A stretch of DNA of 64,000 bases, from contig OW121848.1 of the NCBI GenBank assembly GCA_933228895.1, positions 84,897,470-84,961,469 on the forward strand, written 5' to 3'. The DNA comes from Platycnemis pennipes (lineage: Eukaryota > Arthropoda > Insecta > Odonata > Platycnemididae). Position numbers and translations under genes: made by a program. Every line of letters starts with the position of its first letter. Position 1 is the first letter of the stretch. Positions 43,655 through 55,800 of the stretch are shown here, piece after piece. The notes below the pieces were generated by a model. The model was not told the DNA's origin. It searched no databases and saw only the letters and a program-made list of their open reading frames with translations.

Positions 43655-43834
43655 TTAATTTATAGGAATTAGAGCAATCAGCAGCACCACATAAGTCAAT
43701 GAGAAAATAATGAACGCCATACGGTCAATAACTTTCACTAAGATGAACCAGTTATAATCAACTTTGTCTTTCACTTCATTCACTTCTGCTCCATTTTCAA
43801 TTAGGCTAGCTCCATCACCTTTCACAAAGAGGTT
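43655..43834 (-). CDS. nAChR copy 2 exon 10: M4 and stop
   Basis: 180 nt from acceptor tttcag to TAA at 43657-43655. Starts NLFVKGDGASL; contains YNWFILVKVIDRMAF followed by the hydrophobic M4 and a short tail LIPIN. Phase 0 fits exon 9. AATAAA on the minus strand at 43113-43108 could serve polyadenylation (weak). Confidence 0.87.
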   Translation of the reverse strand, partial: NLFVKGDGASLIENGAEVNEVKDKVDYNWFILVKVIDRMAFIIFSLTYVVLLIALIPIN

Positions 43835-46800
43835 CTGAAAATAGATAAAGTCAATTATTATGCAATGCAATAAAATGGTACATTATTTAATTCAAGTTTG
43901 ATGCACTAAACATTTTAATGGGCCTGCCCAGGCTTCCATGCATTGACTGCAATTGTTAATTTGTGGGTATCAAAATTATTCAAATGGGTGATTCTGTGTA
44001 TCATTATAGAAACACAGCTAAAATATTAATAATAGTTTAGGCTGTTATTTGTAGACTAACGTGGATATGTTGGATAAATTCGTTTAGAGAATGTTGTCAA
44101 TTCATGTGCGGATTAACTTCCAGTTGCTTGGGATCTGCCAAGACACATTGTCTGGATCAGAATTATTTGAATGTATGTAGCTAACTGACTTGTGTGCACT
44201 AGTTTTATTAGTTTGTTTTGCCCCTTGTAGACCTTACCTTTAACCCTGTTAGTGCCAACCCCTTTTTTAGGTAGACCAAGCCAAAACTGCCAAGCACATT
44301 TCCATGAAAATCGTAAGATTATGAATTTTAGATATATTTGGAGCACTAATTTTTATATATATATGTATATTGTGACGGAACGAGCTTGATTCTCCTTTGC
44401 CCGTTGACTCGCCGCAGTCCTTACGCCTTCGAGTAATGGAACCCTTACCTTTGCCTCGACACCTCGTCTCCTTCGGACTTTCCCGGGTGGGAAATGGTTT
44501 TGAGAAAAAGGGATATCGCGACCTTTGTCGCGTGTTTGAGAAGGGCGCCACCTCAAAACCGCGGCATCGGACCAGCTCAGCCGGCAAAGCAAGGACGATC
44601 CAAATTGTTCAAGGGTTGGGGGGACTTTAAGCCAGGGCGGACGGTAAAACAGGGAGGGCCGTATGACGTGAGCGCGGGAGAAATTACACGAAGCGTAACA
44701 ATGAACCTCTGCCTTTTTTTTACAATTAACACAAGCAACATTTATTCAATGAAATGAGAATGAAAATGAACACGAAGGCACTCTACAGCTAAATAACACA
44801 GGTCTTATTGACTAATGAGGGATGAAGAGGTGAATGAATGGCGAGACATAAATGGAACGAAATTAACAACAATAAAATAATCACCCTGTAATACTTGGAC
44901 CAAATAAATGACCAAACATGAAAAAATGAAATAAAATGAACTACTAAATGGAGAGAATTACACGCTCCTCGTCCTTTTCTGAATACTAATGATGAGGACG
45001 GGAGTAAGTGATACAGAAATATGGTCCCGTAGGACTATGATTGTCCACTCTTGGGATCAGTTTGACTCTTCTCTTGACCTGAAGGGACTTTAACTCTGTT
45101 TGGATATTTCGTACACCACTTATTCTGGCGCACACGGGTTTCACAGTGGGGAAGCGTGAATAAGAGGGTTGAAACCACTTAGGATTGGGGAAATACGGGT
45201 GTGGCGATACTTATGTGTGAGCTGGTGTGGAGCTTGATGGCGAAATCCAGCGCGGAGAGACTGCACCGTTGAGTTTTCGGTATGGTGGCGTGGAGAACGG
45301 AATTCAACATCTCCTGTTGAGATAATGCACCTTCCGACTGAAAGGAACTCGTCCAACGTTTGGTTCCGGGGATGCGGCGACCCGCTAGCTTTTGCGGTCT
45401 GTCGCCCTTATCTACCCGAAACCGCACCTCCTCTTTGGGGTGCCGGGATCGAGGTCCGCTGCATCTCGTTCCTCTTCTGGGGCAGAACGCAGGAAAAACC
45501 GCTAGGGAACAACTTTGTCAATTCCTCGCGGAAGTCGTGGTGATCTCCGACTCCAATTATCGCCTCTCTCTCTCTCCGTCCACACTCTCGCCTGGCTTCA
45601 CTAGCACACCTTGAGCTTCTGTGCTCGACTCCCAATCACCAACTGCGAACTGATATATCTCTCCTGACTCCCAACAGTCGGCGTCCTCACTGTCACGTGA
45701 CTTCAATTCAAAAATCACCAATAGATTCACGGCTTACACTGCCCAATGACCTGGGTAGACACAAAAGTGGCGTGATTCTCACTCTTAAAGAATCCAATGC
45801 ACAAGACAAAGGAACATTTTACCAGATATCCACGCAGAAAAAGGCAGGCGTTCATCTCGCTTACGCAACGGGGACCCGGCTTGGGACGCAAATGACCGAC
45901 GATATACATATTCCAATGTTTATGAGGATGAAAAATCATTCATGCTGTATCTAAGTTGAAGGAAATATACTTTAACAAATACGTATCGATGTAATGTAAG
46001 TCAGCTGATATATCGGGCCTTGGTATTTTCGCACAACCGTAGAGGGCCGATATATCAGCCCAATGGTAGCAAAGTATGGTAGTAATACTAAAACTGTGCT
46101 GTTTGGGAGGGTTAATATATTGATTGGTTTTCTTTTGGCATATTGTTTACCTTGAATTTTAGTTCAGATATGTTGAGAGCTAGCTCTCAACATATCTGAG
46201 CTCCTAGGCTTCTTTGCCTTAAAATCTCCAATTAAGACAGTCTTCAAACAAATTGTATTTTCCATTATATTAAACTTCATTTTTCCCTGAAGGATTTTAG
46301 GAAGAGTTTACAGTGATGTGGTGTTATCACAAATTTTACATTTTTTTGTTTGGTGAATTCTTAGATTTACCAAAAAACTATTAGTAATACTAAGTTATTA
46401 TTCTATACAAACTATTTGGGCAATACCATATATGCTGATATATGTGATAATGATTCCCTCAGTGTAGCAGGACTTCATGTAAAATAACTTAAGATATCAG
46501 CATTTCTTCACATGGGCCTTGATCGTGATTGCAAGCAATCTGGTACATTATTTCATATATTTATGTTGATTTTCATTGTAATGTCAGCAGAAAACATTAA
46601 CCATCCTATTCAGTGTAAACACAAATGTTGCTTGGAAGAAATTGACATTTTCTAAGTGATGGATGCTTGGTTTTACAATGATGGTTTCAAAGACTACTAA
46701 TAGTCTTTTAATGTGGCGAATAGGAGGGTGAATGTGAATCCTCGTTTTAAGGCATTGTAATGATGCAGTACCCTGGTCAAAAATCCATGTGGCCGTCCAC

Positions 46801-49800
46801 ATGGAAATTCCATGTGGCCAATGTGGAACATGGCCATATGGAACCGATGTGGACGGCCATAAGGCGTTTGACACAGTCCATAAGGACTGATAAGGACGAT
46901 GTGGAACGAAATTCCCATGCGGACGTCCATATGGAACCACAGATTTTTCCTTATGGCATGTCCACATCAACCATTTATCACAGATTTTTCCCATTACTAC
47001 TAGATCACCATTCACTTTAAGTGAATATACATCAGCAAAAATAGTTATTTCAATAAAAAATGAATGAGATTAAGGAATTAAAAATAATTCCATGCACATA
47101 ATTCGCCTTACCTCAACCTAATAAAAGTGGTGAGAAATCTCTAGCCTAGCATGAATCCAGCTTCAATCCTAAATACTCTAACCCTGAATACTCCATACAA
47201 CACCATAATGACACATGATTACATTACAATTGGACCCATATCAAACACCGCATCCTCCAAAAGGATGCACAGAAGGGAGGGAATTTCCTTTCTAGGAAAT
47301 CCAAAGCCTCAGTTGGTGGATGCTCCTCCTAAAATCCCTATTGGCTATGCGTACCACCGAATGTATAAGGATGGGCTGCTTTTCACCAGTGATCAGGTAA
47401 AGAATGAAAAAACAGACTGCTCTTTTGCTGTTCTTGATTCTGGTCAGTTTGTTAGAATAAGATGGTACGTTCTGACAGCTGACAATGAAGAAAAACTACC
47501 ATTCTATCCTGCAGGTTGTTAAGGCCTGGTTACATGATACATTAACACGTACGGGTTCACGTACATTTGGGTGAATAGTTTCAGCGCAACTTGTGCGAAT
47601 GCATGAACCAAATATAACAGGTTCTATTTTCTGTTCACACAATTGTTGGAATCCTATTACCCAAGATATTTTATTGTAGTGACCCTCAATGTTTTGATTT
47701 CTGTTCATAGAATTTGACAGTGTTTCACACATAAAACACTTTTATGCATCACTGCATTTTACAATTAGCCTTAGTATACATAAGAATTGTTCGTGAAAAT
47801 ATTGCCTCAGGTTATGGAGATATTTAAGTCTAAGCTTTGCATTTAAGTGAAATTCATTCTGAGATGCTGTCATCATGTAAAAGGCAACTGAGAATGAAAA
47901 AATGGAAAGTGTCAATGGATATAAATATCACTACAAAATGAAACTTTTGTCTGTCACACAAAGTAAAGTGCCAGTTTCTAATAGAACTTTTCATACTGAA
48001 TTCAAATATGTACATGGTTTTTTCTATCAGCCTTTGTTTTTACATGATACCCAGGAAAACTCAAAAATCCCAATTTATATCAACTGTTTGTGGGAAAAGA
48101 ACTTGCATCGCTCCCATCCAAATTGCTGTACAGCTCTGAATTAAAAGTTAAGATATTGGTCATGATCTAAGCTCAGAAAGCCGAAACATATTTTCCTTCT
48201 ATGCATGTTCAGGGCTGAAGACCCATGGCCTAGAAAATAAAATTTTAAAAAATTACTTAGAGTTTGCACACGACTGTCCCAGGCCACACATGCTGGCCTT
48301 AAAATACTGCCAGTAAAAAACATTGTTTAGGTGAAGCAAAAGGTAAAGAGGAATGTTTCAGCACAAGAGTCCCTGAGTATTAGAAGGTGAACTTCCTAAT
48401 TTTTTGATTTCTTTCTTACTAGATTTGCGTATGAGGGAAGGTTTTTAATTTCAAACAAAATGTGTCATTATGAAATTTAAAAAATAGTGTATAAGTATAA
48501 TTTCAAGTTGGGAAAATATACCTAAAAATATTTTCTTTCCAATTCCCTGGCTAACATTTCCTCAGAAACTTCACTTCCAGCAGTAGTCTGACAGCATTGT
48601 AGTGCTCGATTTGCCTTTATACTTTCCTATTTATGAAATATCCTGGTGATAATCTATGCAATACTTGTTGATAATCATGCCAAGTTCAATTGGGAATAAA
48701 TCCAAATAACAGTTAAAAAATGCAGTCCCAGTGACATGTCATGTCCCATATAAATGATCTCAGTAGTCAATGCAAAATTTTGCAGCATTTTTCAGCCTTG
48801 GGATAGCTAAATAGTTTCTACAAACACAGCCATGCCATTTTAAAACATCAGTATTGACAATCACAAAATTGTCATAAGCTATTAATTCTTTAATTTTGGG
48901 TCCTATGACTATTCCTTCCTTAATTTTGGCATCACTGATCTAGGGAATTTCTGTTGTGAGAGCATGAATCAACAAATTGATTTGTCCAAGACTTTCAGAA
49001 GATTTTTATTATGTCTCAAGAAAATTTGCAGTGGAGGTAGATACACAATGTTCATGTGAATAAGAGGAGTTATTGTCACGTTATTCAGTCCAGGCTATAG
49101 TGCATTGTGAGTATATATACTATTGTGTAAAATATGGCTATAGCCTATAGGCTATGGCCTATAGGCCATATTTTACACAATAATGTTTCCTTTCCTGTCT
49201 CTTATCCTATTCACATTGCTTTGAAAGCAACAGTACTTTGTGTTTTCGAGCTGCATGCCTAGTAGAATTGCAGGTACTTTTGAGATATCCTTGTGTATTC
49301 CATTTGTATTTATTGTATTCAATCAGAGTCAAAAAGAGTTTCAAGTTCTTGTATGTCTCCTTCAGGTTAGCTGCATAAGCGATAGTTACAAATGGAAATT
49401 TTGTGCCATTGCATAGACATAATGCTTTGATTGACTTTACTTGAATCAATGAACATGAATAACATTTATTGCCATGTTCTTATGGCAAAGAAACTCCATA
49501 TCAGATGCTACATCATTACAAAAAACCATGTCACCTTTGTAATCTGAAAATGAAATGTGGTGGTCACGAAAAACACTTTACTTTTGGTCTGCAGTTTAGA
49601 CCATTACATCCTTTCGATCAAGAAGCTATAAGCTCATACTGTTTGGTTATAAACTTTAAAGCACACTATAGATCATTTATATGTCCTTGTGGCAAAAGGT
49701 GTGGCTCCATGGATGAACAGGGCTCTTGAAATGTAAAGAGTTCCTTCATCTCCTGTATGATGGTGATTGTTTCCAAATTCATCTTCCCTCAATGTCATAT

Positions 49801-52800
49801 ATTGAAGAGGCTTTTCAGTATTGTGACATCTCATATCAGATGGTACAATTGTGTATTACACGGTGTTTTCAGTTTTGAAAGTGATTCCTACTATATTTGT
49901 CAAACAGAGATGCCTGTGATGTGATCTGTTTGCTCTCCAGCAATTTTTTTACACTTCTCCCAACTACAAGTTGGAGTAATGGAAGTGGAAGTTTTTATGG
50001 CTACAGGGACATGTGTGAGTATTCCATGTGTGTATCCAAATTCTTTTTTCAACAAATAGATTAACGAACAAGTAAATCAGCTACTACAGAATAAACTGTC
50101 TTCAGCATTGACAAGGATTTTGGAAAAAGTTCATGGTAGTTTGTCTCAAGAAAATTGAGCCCAATATAAAAAACTGAGTTCATTTTTGAATTCAGCTCCA
50201 ACAACTTAGCAAAGAACACCTATCACATTCTTCGTGACAAAATATCAAAAACCGTATTTGTTGAAAAATTCTTGAAAGGTCACACAGAGCATTTCATTCT
50301 TTGAAACTGCACAATATATCAATTTTAATTAGTGACATTAAATTCTAACTTTCCCCTCACCTTGAAGTCATACTGGCCAAGACACAATATTTGTCCAAAC
50401 TTCTGGTTCAGGATCTTCTCCATAATACTGTTAAGCCAAAACGGGATTGATTCTCTTTCACCACCAGGATATGCTGATAGTAGAGACAGCCTCAGGAGAA
50501 TAATACTTAGTATCAAAGCAGCACCACTAACAATTAAAGAATCCTGGAATAGAAGAACTGTCCCAAAAGATTTGTTAAATTACTTGCAAAACACAGGGAA
50601 AATTTGTGGAAGTTGAATGCACAGATCCAAATTATATTCACTTTCCTGTAATCTTATGAGGTAATATAGACTATGAGAAAAAAGTTTGTGTGAAGTCTTA
50701 AAACAAGAATATAATCATTCACATGATTCTATTAATAAATGCCATGCAATTTTATTGTGTATGCTGTGCAGTTACAAAAACTAATTGGAACATAAAAAAT
50801 GAAGTCCACACTAGAGGCCTGCAAAATCCAGGCAACCCTGCCAGCCCGTGCCTGGGGCCTCACCATTATTCGTTTCCGCCCATGTGATGTAGACACCCAA
50901 CTATGCTCATTTTCTCAGGTGCCTGCATCCTATGCGGGCACCTGGGTCATAGGCAGGTGTCTGTGTTGGTTTCCCAAACTGAAGGGAAGGGTGACAAAAG
51001 AGCGAGCGGAAAATATTGCTAACGGCAAAGACCCTTGAGTAAGATACGCACCGGTGACTATCTTAGGGTGGTCACCCGGCCTCGAGGTGGTCACCCGCAC
51101 AGCCGACGGGTGACCAAATCTACTCTGCAAGTTCTCCATTAAATCACATTTGAGACACTTCGGAAAAGTCTGTCAAATATCTTCGGGTTTTACCTCTCTC
51201 TTTATCTCTCACTCCCAGGCGGACGACCCTCCCCCGTATTTTGCACCCGTGTGCAGGCCTCTAGTCCACACTTGGCAAAAAACTATCATTTTTCTTATGG
51301 ATTCTTTGAGCTTTTTCTTGTTGAGCATCCAACCAACTTTTCTGAAATTTCATGACATAGGTTTTAACCCTCTCCAGATCATTGGCCAGGTGACCGACTT
51401 CATGGCACCCTTCCCTGGGGAGAATAGAGCGGGGGCTGATACCCCGCCAAGGGAATGGGGGAACAGGCATTGGTCATGCACATGTATCAGCAAGGCAGAA
51501 CCAAACATGGGTGAGGGCAATTAGTATGGATGGGTGAGGGTTGAACAGATTTTGCCTCCACCTGCAGGTCTCTAGTGGGCAATGGGGCAGATTGTTAAAA
51601 AGCTGTGCCATGTCCCATCTAAAGTGCATTGTCTGGTCATTTTAAATATGCCCCCCCTGTTCATTTTCACTTCTAATCCACTTTTTGGATATGTGCATCC
51701 TTCTGTTGAATACAATATAAAAGAAGATAACATATTTACCATATTTATGCTATCGGCATAACCAAAGGGAGAAGATTCGTAAATAAAAATGTCTCCCAAA
51801 AGTGTAGCCAATGGAGAATATCAATACAAATCCCATTATGAATGAATTCTTACCTATGACTGGAGTCAACTCTCCATTTGATGGAAGTTTTGCTCCCAAA
51901 TACTGCAGGTATAGACAGTGACATAGAATTGATACCATGCAAAGAGCCAAACGATGAGGTGCTTTAGGATCCAACCAAAATGTTATGAGAGTCATTGCTG
52001 CAATAACTGTAAAAGAGAAAAACATATTACTATAAATTCTCAAAATAATGGTTAATTGTAGACACCATCATCTTTGTTTATGACTTAGTTTCTGGGACAA
52101 AATTGGGTTCAAAAACCTATATCATCCCCGTTCGACTAGAAAATGACTTGGAGTCAGTGTTCCAATGGCCTCTTGATGCTTCTAATGGATGGAACACCAA
52201 GCCATTTCAGCATTTACATAGACATGATCAAACCAACTAGTAGCCTTGTGGAGGAAGAAAACTTTTTAATCAGGTCTATGAATTAATTGAGTACACTTTT
52301 TCACTAGCTGGAAATCAACAATCGAATACCTCCTTTATCATGTTGTGGGGGTAAATAGTTTTTATCATTCCCCATGGTTTTAATTCATTTTCATTAATAC
52401 CCTGAATGATAAGCAAGTGAGGTTTCTGATCTAGGAAAGCCATCATTTCAAAAATAATAATGATTAAACTTCTAAATGATAATCAGGATAAAATACTGGA
52501 ATCCGAAATTTTCTGCCTCTTAGATTATTTACTTCCTGTGCTGAATAGAGGGCACTAAATATGTAGTAGGAATATCATCAGTATTCTAGGAGATTGTCAG
52601 AATATGTACAAAACATATATATCAGCACAAGTAGGGAGATGTACTCACCAACAGAAGGTATTATCACAGTTGCTGCATAAGCACTGGCATGCCTCTTAAT
52701 GGAGAATTGGTATATTAATGTTGGATATGTTGAATTGGGACAACAGTCGTACTTGTCAACTTTCTTCTCAGCAGTCACTTTCTTCAGTTCCCATTCTCTA

Positions 52801-55800
52801 CTTTTCTGGAACTCACTCAAATCAAACTGATTTAAAATAAATTTTATTGTAAGAGAAATGCACCCTTTGATTCAAGCATTTCATAATAATGACGCTAAAT
52901 TTCTAAAATGTGTATGCAGACATAATACCATAACAAAAAAGCAAAAGAGTTATGATTTTTTTAATTTCAGCTGGAAGCAACCATAAATGTATGAACCCAC
53001 AGAGATTTTGTCATGTGAGAGGATAGCAAGATAAAATAAATGTAAACGTGGCAAACAGACAGAATCCATCATCTTTTAATGAGTATAATATCTTTTATTG
53101 AAAACAAGTAATGACTCCTTAATTAAATGCAGGAATATAGTAGTATTGCTTCTAATAATCCTTTATAGGTTTCAAAGATGGCTCCAATTTCATATATCTA
53201 CTAAAAACATTCAAGGCTAAAATCCAATCATTAGGGACACCGAAAAATGGTAAATAAAAATCATCAAAAGCGGTGTTTAAAAATGACAAATGCGGTGAAT
53301 AAAATCGTTTTAAAAAGGTGAAAGCTGTGTTTAATCTTGGGAAAAAGGAGTCTTGAAGGGTTTTTTTAATATTATTAATAAAAACTTCATACCAATGTGA
53401 ACAAACAGTTAATAGTACATACATTTGAGATCCAATACAGAAGTTATGGCTACCCTACGCAACATAAAAACACAGTAGGCAAAATTAAGTTAAAGGCAAA
53501 TTAATGAGAAAATGGTAATGACAATAACGGAGTGGAGTAATGGACTGCAGGTAATGAAGTTCGATTCTTACGCTGTTTAAAATTTTTCTTTCAACCATTG
53601 AATAAAAAACTAACTCATTTCCAACATTTGTGCGTGGATACTGACTTTTTTGTACTTCTATTACTTCAACTAGATTTACAAATGCGTCACTCAAAAATAC
53701 ACTAAAGTTAACGTCATGATTCCACGATTTAATTCTGTACTATAAATTTTTTCCAATAATTTCCTTTCACCAAATTTAATTATTTTTTTTACTTATAATT
53801 TGGCATGAAATTTCTGATAATCTACTTTTTTTAACTGCCTACTAGCATTACCCTAGGAATACAGCACGGCTGTATTCTTAGGTAGTGTTAAGGATAGAAC
53901 TCGCGACTGGCAGTGCACTAGCCCTCATTTTTAACAACTACGATCTCATAGGTTCACGGGAATATGGCGAATGTAGGTGACCCGCATGACATTCGGCTTA
54001 ATTTTTTTTCTCGCACGTCGGGCGAGAAACCAGGCCTATGGATAAAAAGGTCAATACGAGTATTTTTTGTTTTCCTCGTTTGTGGCACGGAAAAAATCTT
54101 CTTCTCATTTCGTGACCCGAGTTACTTAACCTCTCTTTGTTGGTATCTACCATACGTACATTTCATTCGCGGGGCGCATCGATCACGAGGCCGCGAGATG
54201 TTAAAATCTCCGATCCGGATCTGAATTTTTACTGTCCCTGGATATGATTTCAGTAGCGAATGAAATGAAAGACCCGTGGATCTTTGGACCCGACCCGACC
54301 ATCCTTAATTTATGAGTGGTACATTTGTAAATCTAATTTAAACAACAAAGTATAATAAATTGGGTATTCAGATGTAATGGTTTGAAATTGAATATGATAA
54401 CATTTTCGATGCAGTGACTGAAAGAAAAAATTAAACTGCGATTGGGATCGAACTTCGCACAGTACGAACTTGTGATGATCTTAGGGTTATAACACACAAC
54501 ACCACTCTGTTCAGCAAGAACCCCATTTATGCTGGTATAAAATTTCTTAATCACTTACCCAGGAGGTTAAGGCTTATGGAAAAATGTCCTCAGTTTAAAT
54601 GTCATCTTTATCAATATCTTTGTGACCACCCATTTTACTCAATAGATGAGTTTATGTCTTTATGCCATGTATTCTGATTATATTATGTATTTCCTATAGG
54701 TATTTATGTGAGGGTGGATGATGTTGGACTGTTTCTCTTCTTATATTTTTTCTTTTTATTTTATTCTGATAATATGATGTTGGTATTTGTATGGTGATTT
54801 GATTGTTTATCTATTTTCGATTCTTTGAATTGATTTTTGTGACCTGTTACATACATGGATAAGACATGTATTTTGGGAACCAATAAATATATTATTATTA
54901 TTATTAGTACACTAGCTCTCGTTGTACGCATGATCCCGGCGAATGTAGGCTACCCGCGTGACATCATACGTATTATTTTTTCCCCGCGATACCGGGGTAA
55001 TGGGGGCAAAAAGTCATATTTCTTTATTTTGCTTCTAGTTGCACGGGAACGTTTTCATCTAATTACGTGACCTTAGTGACACCTCTTCTTGTCAATTTCT
55101 ACCGCACCTACATTCCATTCACGGGGCACATTGATCGCTATGCCGCGAAAATTTAAAATCTACGATCCGGATCCAATTTTACTCCGTATCTTTGGATCAG
55201 AATCCGGAACCGAGAAAAATGAAAGATCCGATCCGGCCATCACTAAAGAAAATATTTCATTCTACAAAAATTCGGCATTTGCAAAATATCTCAAATTTCG
55301 TTAAAAAATCGCGTTTCAAAGATGACACGTTTAATTTCGTGATTAAACCTTAAAGTCGCTTATTTCGTGAATCCTGTCACAAAAAACGTTTCGCGAAAAT
55401 ATCATGTCCCTACCAATCATCAATCCAGTGCCAGAGAAGGTGGATAATGTAAGACAGTAAGGCTTTTCGTGCTTCAATATTATCAAAAGTAAAAATCAAT
55501 TTGTAGTACATCAGAATAGTAACGTTACTGCTGGGTATACTGGTTTTCAACTGTAAAGGTGGTTCCAGGTTTATACCATAGCATTTGGGAGTACAGGTCA
55601 TACCTTCCTTTTGGAATGTTTGATTCAAATTCAACTGGTAGCCAGTATCATCAAGTAATATGCTCTCTAAATTATTTGTGATTATATCTTAACTCATCAG
55701 AAAAATCAATAATCAGGTTAGTAGGTATTCAAAATGTTCAACCAGAATTGTAGCTGTGTTGCATAAATAATGAAATGGATACAAACCCCAGCTCCGGATA

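Noticed and set aside
44397..45635. Several overlapping ORFs in the GC-rich insert
   Set aside because: Mutually overlapping in many frames as expected from high GC; no domain.
46584..47015. 143-codon minus ORF
   Set aside because: Repetitive peptide (PYGRPH, PYGH) produced by the CCATATGG word array.
53485..53694. Possible extra nAChR exon in intron 5 of copy 2 (EVIEVQKSQYPRTNVGNELV)
   Set aside because: Lies inside the hAT-like insert, which is absent from copy 1, and has no receptor similarity on inspection.
54425..54515. tRNA gene on the minus strand
   Set aside because: A B-box-like GAAGTTCGATCCC is present but no acceptor stem or anticodon arm could be folded; treated as a tRNA-like remnant in the hAT element.
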